DNA from: Ceratorhiza oryzae-sativae
Taxonomy: Eukaryota > Basidiomycota > Agaricomycetes > Cantharellales > Ceratobasidiaceae
Assembly (NCBI GenBank): GCA_030998015.1
Contig: JARWMV010000245.1
Coordinates: forward strand, 310,001 to 374,000
Length of the DNA: 64,000 nt
Reading direction: 5' to 3'
Below the pieces are notes generated by a model, which did not search any database, was not told the DNA's origin, and worked only from the letters and a program-made list of their open reading frames with translations. Shown piece by piece: positions 1 through 11,016 of this stretch (position 1 is the stretch's first letter; every line of letters begins with the position of its first letter). Position numbers and translations under genes: made by a program.

Positions 1-913
1 GTTTGACTAATAGGTGAGGGGAGTTATCGCTTAGTCACTCCAGGGGTTGGCTATGGTTCTGCAGATCAGTTACCCGCAAGAGCGATTCGCGCAACATGTG
101 TCACAATATTACTCCAACCAACGAGAATGGTCAACATCCACTCAGTGAGCCGGTCGGCACAAAGGTCATGTGTACTCCCGTGGTATCCAATGAACCCAGC
201 CTGTTGGTTGAGTACCACCCGAGGTCGTGTTCTAAAGCACGTGCTGCCGTATTCTTAAGATAACTAGGCTCTCCTAATGCTTGGCATCGTCTATCGCTTG
301 TTCTATCTACGAGCGGAAATCTCGTATCTCAAATGAAATTTGAGTTTCGTAGACATCGGATAACCTAGGGGAATGCGATGATATTCCGTAAAGGCACTTC
401 GATGGCCACAAGGGTGAATGCCTCAAGTACTGCCGCGCATATACATTATAATAAGATTCGGCACTCAAGTTGTTCAGTCCCTGGCAACTTGGTCCATACT
501 TTGGTATATAAGACTAAATATCAGCATGAATTTCTACATTGATCATATCGTCTGGGCTGGAAATCGGGCTATCGCACTTCCTACGTTTCGTTAGAAGTAG
601 TCATGGTATCGAATACCGTCCCCGGAACGGACGACGTTAGCACCGGTGCTAAAGGTTTCTTCTGTAATCAGCCCTGCACCGGTCGCCACAATACCGACTG
701 ATGAGCAAAGATAGAACTTGGCCTAGCCGAGAGGCTGATTTCCCGTATCTATTCAGTGTGGGCGTCTTTATCACTGCTACCGTTGACAAAGAACTTTTGG
801 CGAACTTTTCTGGTTTGGATTTCAAAAGTCTGCGTATTCTTCTTGTGTAAGTTCCTCCAGTCATCTCGTCATGTGTGTCATGTGGATGAGCTTGTCAGTC
901 GCCTCCTGAAAGC
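1..913. other. non-coding flank, no gene seen
   Basis: No open frame in this stretch has protein-like composition or joins plausibly to a neighbour. It is the upstream flank of the copper amine oxidase gene. An upstream gene may lie outside the window. Confidence 0.5.
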
Positions 914-921
914 CTATATAA
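914..921 (+). promoter_or_regulatory. TATA box of the copper amine oxidase gene
   Basis: A TATATAAC match lies about 45 nt upstream of the ATG at 962. The spacing suits a fungal core promoter with a short leader. The call rests on sequence only. Confidence 0.45.
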
Positions 922-961
922 CCCCCCATGTTTTGGAGGGGTAGAGCACCAAACTTTTCTC

Positions 962-3900
962 ATGCATTTACTGTGGTCTCTCATTGCAGCCTTACAGGCG
1001 GCAAAGCTCGCGGTTGGGGCAGACACATGCCCCGCAGACGGTGCCCTCGACACCAAGGCACCCAAGACAAACATATGGGCACCTCTAAGTCGCTCGGATA
1101 CAAAAAAGATCGAAGATTGGTTGTACCAACGAAAGGAGCTTAACCTCACTCGAGTAGAGAACGCGACTTTGAGGTAAGCTTCTGGTTCTGACGTGCTGTT
1201 GGGGAACTTACTCTATGGTGGCGAATAGTGACAATAAGCTATGGCTGATCGAAAGTATTGTGCCGAACAAGACAGACGCTGTGAATTATCTTGACATGAA
1301 GGGAAGAGAGCCAGCAAAATACGCCCGAGTGAGTTTGAACAATACCCAGCCAACTTATATTAATGTCATTCCATAGGCTGTACTATACTTGGGTGGCTTG
1401 AAGACGCCGCTAGTTCAAGAGTATATGGTTGGGCCACTGCCTATTTCTTCGGATACCCGATATTCGCCTTATGGATATGTGTATCAAAACTCTACCGGAG
1501 GAGTTGGCGGCTACGGGGCTTTTCCCTTTAACGCTCGATACACGACCAACATCGACAGTACGTTCCCCCTTTGTATATCCTTGACACTCGATTTAATCGC
1601 TTTTTTTTTTGTTAGGTGCTGCGATTGACAGCAAGTTTCGCTCCTATTGAACCGCGAGTTAATACTGAGTCTAGGATCTTACAGAACTTGTCGTCTCTTT
1701 CATGTCACCACTTGCAAATATTACGGAGGACTTGATCGGAGGCGCCTATACTGGGTCGGCTGATGACAAGATCGCATACTCGTGGCAGGTACGTGATTTA
1801 TGAATGATTTATTAGAAGCCACTTGCTATAAATGAGTGTCGTTCTACAGGGCCCAAACTCTTTTGACGGCAACTGGCGAAGGTAGGTATTTGTTCATGCA
1901 AAGTGCTGGCTTTGGTCTGAAGATAATCATTTAGATATTGGATATTCTTTGTGGGGAAAGGAAATGGCGCACAATACCTAGCAACGACAGGATTGTTCGC
2001 ATATATCGATACAAGCGGCACAGACGCGTCACAATGGTCTCTCAGGTATGTACTTCTCTCTAGTCCTTGCCAAAACAAACAAACAAACAATGAAATCAAA
2101 TTAACCCCTGTTAGGAAAATCGTATACAACAACCAAGTCTTTACCTCCGCAAATGCCTTTGCAGACGCCTACAGGTCTGGTGCCCTCAAACGCGGTGTGA
2201 AGGCGGATCTGAAAAATCACGATTGGTCAACCCGCAAGAAGATGGGCAAAGCGCGCACGTTGGATGATAGGACTACACCGAGGAACGTGTTGTTTGAAGG
2301 AAGTAGAGTTAAGGCGGACCAGAAGCAGCAGTATGTAGAGTGGATGGGATGGAGCTTCTACTTGGGATTCAATCGGTAAGTCGACGTTTGGGCGTGAAGG
2401 ATGGGACACATATGCTCCGCAATAGCGACACAGGTTTGACTTTATGGAACATAAATTTTAAAGGAGAAAGGATTATATATGAGGTGTGTTATTGATATTC
2501 TATTAATCCAGGCGGCGCCAACTAAAATTATTTGCAGCTGTCGTTACAAGAGGCCGTCGCACAGTAAGTCATTTGTCTTATTCCCTACAAGATGCTAAAC
2601 ATATTGGCATACAGCTATGGAGGGAATGACCCTGTGAGTGCTTGCGTTCGATATATTGTCGCCGCTCAACAATTCGTATAGCTTCAATCGACGGCCGCAT
2701 ACCTTGATCGTCACTTCGGAATAGGACAGGATACCCGACCGCTTTTGTCAGGCTACGATTGCCCTTACGGCGCACTCACTTTAAACGCCTCGTATCATAT
2801 TCAGGACAAATACGTGACGTCCCCTGGTGCTATCTGTATATTTGAAGTGTGTTTGAGCCGCATATTATCCCATGAAATGAGCTAATCTTCCGCATATTAG
2901 GCCGATCTAACATTCCCAACGAGTCGACATGCTGATACTTCGTATGTCAAACCAAATATCATTGCAAGGTTGGCCGGACACTGATAATCGTATAATTATC
3001 TGCAGGAATAACTGGTATGGAAGCACAAGGGGCACAGCACTCACAGTCCGCACGATGGCCACCGTGTATAACTACGACTACATGTTCGACTACATCTTTT
3101 ATCTCGAGGGAACTGTCGAAGTTAGGATGGCTGCTAGCGGTTATCTCCAGGTTAGCCCACAATTCATACTAGGGCCATGTGGATAGACGTGTAACCTCAT
3201 ACTCGTAGGCTACATACTGGGACCCTTTGCAAGACGACTATGGAACCAGGATACAGAAGACGACTATGGGCTCCATTCACACGCATGTGATAAACTACAA
3301 GGTAGATCTGGATAGTAAGTTCAACTTTTTTTTCCAAAGACAAATATAATAATTATCTATTAGTCGCTGGAATGTCGAACTCGTTACAAAGTAATGAGGT
3401 GTTCGTCGAAGAAGGTATTAGATTCTAGTAAATGCCCTGAAGCTTTTTCTAACTCTCTAACAAGTTACAAAACCATGGACTGACGAAGAGGATGGCCCAA
3501 CCCGCCAACTCCGCATAAACCGTACATGGGTCTCGACCGAATCGCAAATCAACTTCGGAGCCAATGGCCAAACAGCCTACCTCATCGCCAACAAAGACAA
3601 AAAAAATCAGTGGGGCTACCCTAAGGCCTATAGGTTTCAGCCGGGGTTACATGCGATTCACAACGTAAGTTATTAGTTATTTGACTCCTGAGTACGTACG
3701 TGAATGCACGGGGACTCTGATACAATATCGACGCCATCTAATCCATGTCATCAAGCGTGTTTTCCTGACGTATCTCCTTGGTTCTAGCCTGTTCAGGGTG
3801 CCCGTCGCTTGCTGAAAAACGCACGGTGGGGGGAGTACGACCTCATGATCGTGAAAAGGAAAGACACCGAGCCGTCTAGCTCATCAACGTGGAACCAGCA

Positions 3901-4417
3901 CCTCCCTGTCGTTCCTCCCGTAGACTTCAGCAAGGTAAGACAGGGGTTTGAAACCCAGTACACGACGAGGCCATCAGTTCTAACCATCATCACTCACGAC
4001 GTAGCTCTTTGATCCACCTGAAAGCATTGATCAGGAGGATCTAGTTATTTATGCCAATCTTGGAATGGTGCGGCCTATTACCTCGTTCAGCTAGCAACTG
4101 TGCTGACAAACTTCTTAGCATCACATCCCAAGAGCCGAAGATACCCCCAACACTTTGTTCACTGATACACGCTCCTCCTTCATTCTAAGCCCTTTCAACT
4201 ACTATGACGACGTGAGTCGCAATTTGCTTTATTCAAGGCCCATGCTAAACCCATGCGATGCGCCCATCTACAGGAGCCATCACGCGATATTCGCAATGCG
4301 ATACTGCTCCAAGCCAATAAGGATGGCAAATATTTAGTTGATGAACCAGGCGATACAGAGACGGTGTGCACGCCTCGCGGAGTCCCATCAATTCAATATA
4401 TTGGACAGCTATCATAA
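962..4417 (+). CDS. copper amine oxidase (primary amine oxidase), 20 exons, intact
   Basis: Oxidises primary amines to aldehydes, releasing ammonia and H2O2, with copper and a topaquinone (TPQ) cofactor made from its own tyrosine. Exons: 962-1173, 1229-1328, 1377-1557, 1685-1788, 1850-1881, 1935-2045, 2115-2375, 2426-2483, 2538-2563, 2615-2633, 2682-2846, 2901-2941, 3006-3150, 3209-3314, 3364-3414, 3465-3664, 3788-3934, 4005-4067, 4119-4211, 4274-4417. All junctions keep frame and give 752 residues. The TPQ motif NYDY places the modified Tyr near residue 460. Copper ligands are the HTH pair near 509/511 and a His of HHIPRAED near 675. EYMVGPLP near residue 150 is also typical. The N-terminus MHLLWSLIAALQAA resembles a secretion signal, so an extracellular enzyme is likely. 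Exons of 19, 26 and 32 nt are unusually small. The family call is firm; the amine substrate cannot be told. Confidence 0.9.
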
Positions 4418-5380
4418 GATGGCTAGGACAACGTGGTGCATTCACCAGACGTCAGTGGGCTATCCTTATGGGGCCATTAGTCACGTATCCATTTCCATTT
4501 CTTGGCTTGTATTTCAGAATTTCAAATCGACAACTTGTGAGCTGAAAGTGTAGAGTCTGATCGCCAGTGTTAAAATAACTGAGTAACACCCCAAGTGGTC
4601 AATATGGTATCTGCAGTACGATCTGCAGACAGATTCGGCAGGTGGGTTGTCCTGTACTTGCACCATATTGAACCAGAACTCGTGAGGACCGAAAGATGGG
4701 CTCCGTGAGTCAGTAGAAATTTTAACGGAAACCATGAGGAGTTAGACGAGCGCATAGAGGAAGAAATCCGTAAACAGCAGGGATTTCCTCGTTTCCTTGA
4801 CTTCTTCGTATCGCGTTCCTGCTACAGCTCCTTGGTTCTTTGTCACTCGTTTATGGCGTTCGGGAGCCTCACGTGAACATCAACCGCCCAGCGGGCTGAC
4901 CAATCTTTATTGGCCAGATATCTTCCAGTTTTGGGCCTATAAAATTTGCGCTTATCGCCAGATAGCTGGTCGCGCTAGAAAGGATTTTTTAAATTCTCTG
5001 GAATGTTGCTCGCCTGCGGTTTCCCGAGCGATTTGAAAACCATGCCGCAACACGCCTGCGGAGAAGAAACAATGCACGTTAAAAAAAAAAACTGTAGTTT
5101 CCGACCATTTGTAGTAGGAATATCGTGGTGATGCTCATTTTTCCACGGCGCTCGAGCCTTGCGCCTGGTCACCAGATGCCACTTCAAGCGCATCCATCAA
5201 CTTCCGAGAAGGCTATTCCGCATGCTGGTCGATTCACAAATAGGCATAGAGCATAGTGTGTTTTATATACATCAAGTAGCCATGTGTACTGAAATATTAC
5301 CGTGAGCATGTTGTATGGGCTTGGATATCTATAAAATGATGCAATGAAACATACTGCATATGGTTGATTCGAGTGCGCAA
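4418..5380. other. intergenic, no gene seen
   Basis: This spacer lies between the 3' ends of the amine oxidase (+) and A1 (-), so it holds two terminators in principle. Only short overlapping open frames occur, none with recognisable motifs. A short A-run lies near 5079-5090. Confidence 0.5.
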
Positions 5381-6653
5381 TTAATCTACCCGCGCACTCG
5401 TTTCATGTACTCTATCATAGCATACGGCATCCTGTCTATCGGCGCTGAAAAAAGAAGCCCAGGATATCGTCCGGAGCTGTGGTAGTTCTCGGAACAACAT
5501 CTCATTCGCCAGCTTCTCGGCGGCAGTGGTTTCGCTTTCATACTCCTCTGAGCATTTTGGGCATTTTTGAGCCCAGATCGAGCCTTCAGCGCTTTTGCAA
5601 ACTGAATGTCTTGAGTGTGACTAGAGATGGCTGCGTGTGGCGTCAGGTATAGGCCCATGTGTAGTGATTGCAGAAATTTCAATGGTTTCAGTTCGTTAGA
5701 CAGAGCAATCTAGTTAAAGCCATGCATCAGCGTCATTCGACACAACTAGGGAAAAGACGCACAGCATAATCTTCTACTCCTTCGTTGGCAAAATAAGAGT
5801 CGTGATCTTTGGGAAATGTATTCCAGAAACCGCATAGTTCAATTGTGGGGGTGGATAATCTTAGGCGAGGACTAAACAAGGTACACCTTGAGATCGAGAG
5901 TTCTTCCACATGTTGGCAGTGAGAACGAAGTGTTTGGATAATAGATATATCCGGGCCATGGGCATTGACTATGTGGATTCGACGTAGTGAGGAGGGCAAC
6001 CGTGACACTACATTGTAGTACTGGCCAACAGGGCTAGCCCCTCAGTTGTATCCGCTAGGGAGTTGAGTTCAAAATCTCTGTGGGCGTCGATTACCGCTGT
6101 ATGTAACTTGCTAAATTGCATGAGCATATCCGGTGATACCCCCCGTCCAAGAGCCGGTGATAAGACTCGAATCTCCCTAAATTTACGGATCAGCTCAATG
6201 TGGATGCTCAGAACGAATCACACTAACCTCACATATCCTGTAATCCCGAGCCTGGCAATGACCTCCCAGTCATTTTTCTCCCGAACATACAGTACGCGAT
6301 ACCAAGCCTTTTGGACAACTGCGTGGTAAGTTCGGGAGGATTGACTAAAACCTCTCAAGTACGCAAAATTGCATTTTGGGACAACGCGAGGATATAGAGA
6401 GAATTGATCCAGGGACTTTAGTGGCGCATCATCAAGCAGAGTGAGATTGATGATATATTCCAACAACTCATGTGGGAGTCTATGAGATGCGGGGATACTG
6501 ATCCAGATAGGTATTAGTTGCCGTTGCTAGCCTACAAATTTGAGTCACCAAACCTTTGAGGTTGTAATCTGGGAGCTACATCCATCCTAGAGCGTTGATG
6601 CCGAGATGTGCTACTCGCGAAGAATTGGTAAATGTATGAGTTTTGCTGCCCAT
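5381..6653 (-). pseudogene. A1: F-box-like CxxC-family protein, two frameshifts
   Basis: Member of the local nine-gene family. Exon 1 (6653-6580) encodes MGSKTHTF. Exon 2 (6497-6228) opens with the F-box-like RLPHELLEYII and ends at YVR. Exon 3 starts GEIRVL, and the last exon holds LHMGLYLTPHAA, CPKC and ISWASFF and stops at 5381. Introns 6579-6498 and from 6227 have GT-AG ends. Two breaks occur: one G appears missing from a G-run at about 6038-6041, before GQYYNVV, and one base near 5586, between the AHRxxH-equivalent region and CPKC. Both are single-base deletions relative to the paralogue frame. The copy could be a pseudogene or an intact gene with assembly errors. If functional, it would be expected to act as a substrate receptor in an SCF-type ubiquitin ligase, an inference from the weak F-box alone. 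Confidence 0.6.
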
Positions 6654-8971
6654 GTTGCACAGAGTTGTGTCTAACCATTATAAACGAAGGACCAAGGCTT
6701 TATAAGGATCTACGAGCCATTCATGCATTCACTTGAAACTGTCTAATGAAACACTCTAGTTTCAGCTTTCAAAATGATACGCAGCGCTCTTCATGCTCTT
6801 CGAGGTATCGGATAGTCTCAGGCGCAGCATATATGCGCCTGTTGGGCAGCCTCCCTTCTCTAAAGTGCTCATCCGTGTTATCGGGTGTCAGCGGACAAAC
6901 GGTTTTCAAATTCAGCCCTTTTACATGTCTCTTCTTGAAGCGATCGAGTTTAAGGCTGATATAATCGGAACCACTTCGCACTCTGATGTGACAAGTTCTG
7001 ACGGACAGCCAAATCGCTGATGCAAATTCCTGTGCTAGGCTTGATGCCTAAGCAGGTTTTGAGCAGTCCAAACGCTACTCTGGGTGGAGCGCTACTTGGG
7101 TTAAAAGCGCCTGGAAGCTTCCTTAGAGTTCTCAGCACTGCACGGCGGCGACTCCTGGCTGTGCCATAACCCTAATCACCAAATAAAACCGAAAGTCTAT
7201 GCCCTACGCCTCACTATTATATTATAGTAAGAATATCCTAGTAACTAATCGCCGAAGGGAAAATTTTCCACCTCTTTGGCGGCAGCGAATGGATTGAATT
7301 ACACGTAGGTGCGGGGTTGCGGAGCTTGTCAGGTACATTCTAGTGAAACGCTGAGCGAGTGTAACAGAACTCTTCATGCACCAGTCAACGCACAAGGTGC
7401 TGGCAGAAAGAATTTCAAAATCTTGTGCTACAAGGTCATCCACAACTATCAACTCTCAGCATATGCCTCGCATTCCAGCCCCCTAAGCATTGGCTGCGAC
7501 GAGAATACGCGTGGGGTAATTTAAGGTGTCTTGTACTACAAGTATCAGTGGTGGACATGGTGTTACGAAAGCGCAAATCTTCACTCATGGGAACGGGGCT
7601 CACAGGTTCGACATACTTGTCGTTTCAAGACCGTTGCCCAGTCAAAGCTCGCCTCGTGCACTGTCCTTACAGTGTCTCAGTTCTGTCGGATTTGTTTGTG
7701 CTGCACTGAATGGTATGGCTCATCACCTCGTGCTGAGCATTATCAATGAATGCCTTCGAGCATAGTCATACCACGCCGTTCACCCTGCCCCCCAAGCGTG
7801 TTCAAACCGTGTCAAGGAGCTGTGCCTTGCTGCTCGTTTAGCACAACAAAGGTATCGTGGTTGATGTCTACCTTTATCGCTCTGAACAATGGTGTCCTAC
7901 CGCCCCCCTTCTCGCCTCCGATGCGCCGAAACCACCGCATATGGCCCCACCCGGCAACTATTTCGCTGGTTAGTCCTCCAAGAGTAACAATATCCCATCC
8001 TCCCCGCAGCGCATCTTATTCATCTGTTTCCACGATAGGAAAGAGCGATAAAGCAACCAACAACTTTGTCGCCTTTTAAGTGACTGTTCTAATAGGTTCT
8101 TATAGAAGCAATCGGTGCACAGAACGAGCTGCCATATGTCAACTTAATCACTTTAAAATGTACGTTTAATTTTTGTAGGAGCTGTTTATAGTGGATCTGT
8201 GCTACCGGCCATCTTTTGGATATACTTCGTCATGCACTCAGCTGAGCCGTTCATCAGCCTTGACAGAGCGTAGATTTTGGTCGTTTTGCGAAATATACAA
8301 TAGACTCAGATAGGTTGGGATCAAACTCGGTCACTATACGACCCAGCGGTTGCTATATGGCTCAATCCGTAAAAATAACGAGCGACGCACATACAGCGTT
8401 TCTTGACAACCCTACTGATTGCGATCCAGAAATATCAGTCCATAGTTTACGAAATTCTTGCACAACAACGCTTGTTTTGTCTGTCCATTAGCTTCTCGCA
8501 AACTTCAAGACACCCCTATTCAACGTTCAGGATCTTACTCCCTTCCACCAGGTGTCAAGCAAAACGGATGACGTCAAGAATATATTGATATAGAAATGTT
8601 CACCTCAACTAAATAGGTGAGTAAGCATATATATTGAAATACTTGATAGTGTCGTTTATACTCGGTGCCCCGCCTAAGCCATAATTTAGCGCTTCCTAAC
8701 GATTCAGACTGACGCCAATTTCTGAAAAGCGCCGACGCTGCCAGTGAGGCTTAGACCTGTCGCATGGAGATCTTATCTATCAGGTGGATCAGGATGTGAT
8801 CCATGAGGTGTTGTTTTTGACGTGGGTAATTGACGTTTGAGAAGCAGGTGCTAGATCGCCCCCTGATAATTCGTGCAGCCGTTTGTCACTAATGAAACCA
8901 CGAGACCAGCAACATATTGGAGATAAATTAAATTTTCCGAGCATCAAAACGACCTGAAACACAATGCATAT
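6654..8971. other. intergenic with a possible decayed coding relic
   Basis: No intact gene. On the minus strand at about 8085-7550 several stop-interrupted stretches read like protein, for example GLTSEIVAGWGHMRWF, IKVDINHDTFVVLNEQ and PMSEDLRFRNTMSTTD. Stops and frame changes separate them. I do not recognise the family. The rest (6.65-7.5 kb and 8.1-8.97 kb) has only short frames without motifs. Confidence 0.35.
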
Positions 8972-10096
8972 TTAACGAATAGACTCTTGAGCCCTTTTGT
9001 GCAGGCTAGCCCCTGACCGATCTTCATTGAAAAATGAGGCCCACGATATCTCCGCCAGAGATGGCTGAGATGAAAAAATAATTAAACTCGCTGCCCTTTC
9101 AGTCTGTGCGTTAGTTCACGTGTGCTTCAGAGCAACCAGCGCATGGGGTGCACCAAATGCCCCTGTGTGAAATTTGTGAAGTTGTAGCTATATGCGTCGT
9201 TTTGTGCTCCTCGATAGCGTCGTGAGAAGTCAAGTATACTCCTGTGTGAAGCGATCTTAATTTTGAAAGGCGTTTGACTTCTTTTGACATCGACTCCTAT
9301 CATGATCACGTCAACATGAGCTCTCCACCCGTGTTAGTGGTGTGGTTAAACGCACCGCATATTCCTCAGTTCCGTCTGCACTAAAATACGACTGGTGCTC
9401 TCCCGGGAATAATGCCCAATATGGACATGGATGGACCCCGCTTTCCTCGGAGGAATTCGTCAAACGAGGACTAAATTGTGTGCATCTCGAGATAGATAGC
9501 TCCTCAAGGTCTGGGCAAGAGGCGCAGAGAGCCCGTATAACAGATGCATCTGGACCATGTGCATTCACGATCCATAGACGACGAAGTGACTTTGGCATGC
9601 GTGGCGTTAAAATGTTATAACGTCCAAGCGGAGCCGAATGATGACGAGGATCAGAGTGCTCGGCAAAAGGTGTGAAATCGTGATGAACGTCAACAAACGC
9701 CGTGTGTAAGTTTGGATAATCTAGGAATACGGCACTTGATGTCGTCTCTGTCAACGCAGCCGACAAAACTCGAATTTCCCTGCACATAATCAGAAGTCGT
9801 AAATTGACCTATGGGTTGGCGAATAGAGTTTTGGCTCACCTGACATATTGGCAAACCTTAAATTTTACAGCAGTCTCCCAGTCCACACTCTCTCGGATGT
9901 AGAGAGTAATGAACCAGAATATTCGTACTAATTTGTTGAGCTGGCGACAAGTTTGAGATAGCTGTTTTAAGTCCATAAAGCCCGGCTTGCTGTTAGCACG
10001 TGGGAAGTTCGAGGTCGAATCCAATGGCACTGCTGAGTCCAGACTCGATGCCGCGTATCCGACAACCATGAGCATGATTTCAGGAGGGAGATTCAT
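8972..10096 (-). pseudogene. A2: F-box-like CxxC-family protein, probably frameshifted
   Basis: Starts at MNLPPEIML (10096), where the F-box-like LPxEI motif begins; upstream in-frame sequence has no ATG. Exon 1 ends at QYVR near 9840. Exon 2 begins with EIRVLSAAL after a GT-AG intron and runs through NAHGPDASVI and LSISRCTQFSPR to EEYA at about 9346. The last exon has LHTGVYLTSHDAI, CTPC and ISWASFF, ending at 8972. Two problems remain. The acceptor before the last exon leaves no clean phase. Near 9113-9116 the frame slips by one base between CSEAH and TERAAS. It may be a true pseudogene or carry assembly errors. Architecture and intron phases match A1 and A3-A5. Confidence 0.55.
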
Positions 10097-11016
10097 AGCT
10101 TGCTCTAAGGATGATCTTGTTAATAATGTGCTTCCGGATGGACCTTGATCCAAGTTTGCCGCAAATACAATAAATAGGGAAGAGATAGCCAAGCTAGGCA
10201 ATCGGTGGGATCGTATTTGGTGAGATAGGACTGAGGATGTTTGGGGGGCTTATGAGTGAGCTTTATATAGTCCTCTGAGGTATCTAAAACCTAAGGCTAT
10301 TGTTGTGGATCAATGACGTGATCTCAAGCTCAGGATGAGCAGACATTCTAGGCGAGGTCCATCTATTCCTCGAACTTAGGCAGGCTTCACTACAAATGAT
10401 GCCATAATAGTGCTTAATCAAAGTGTGCATGAGGCAAAATGGCCCCTACATACGTCCTCCTTATTGTTGCATACACCTCTGAGTAATCTGCTAGTTGAAA
10501 CGAATAGGGATATCACATGGACCATGCAAAGGTATTGTGTTGTGTTTTGATCTCCACAGTATAGAGCTTTTCGAGGCAGGACCCAGGGATTCAGAAAGTA
10601 TTAATCGACCAGCTTGATGATATCGGCCTGCACGCTGGCCAAAGAGTTGAGCGTCTATCAAAGGCTCCCCCCGTTGTGACAATGGAGAAACATCTCTCTG
10701 CATGCTGTTGGTATGTAGATTGTAGCCGAGAAATGATAGGATAACAAAGATCCATGAATTCAGGCTTGATTTGGGTCGTTCTAGATCTAGATTATCGCCC
10801 TGGCGCCTGTGAAATCGAAAGGCGCTGGCACGAGGCTGAAAAGACTTTTGACTGGCGTCTACGGGGCATTGGGGGTGGGGTGAACATTGTAGCCGATTGG
10901 CAAGATTGGCAATCAGGGGGAGGCTTATTCAGCCACCATCAAGTCACGTGTGCGAAGCCGCGCTTGCTTTGCACTCGCGCCCGACGTTGGTGAACTTGAC
11001 ATTCATCGCACAATAA
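10097..11016. other. divergent intergenic region, no gene seen
   Basis: Lies between the 5' ends of A2 (-) and the coiled-coil gene (+), so both promoters should be here. A TATATAG match near 10263-10269 is a plausible TATA element for A2. No coding signal was seen. Confidence 0.4.
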
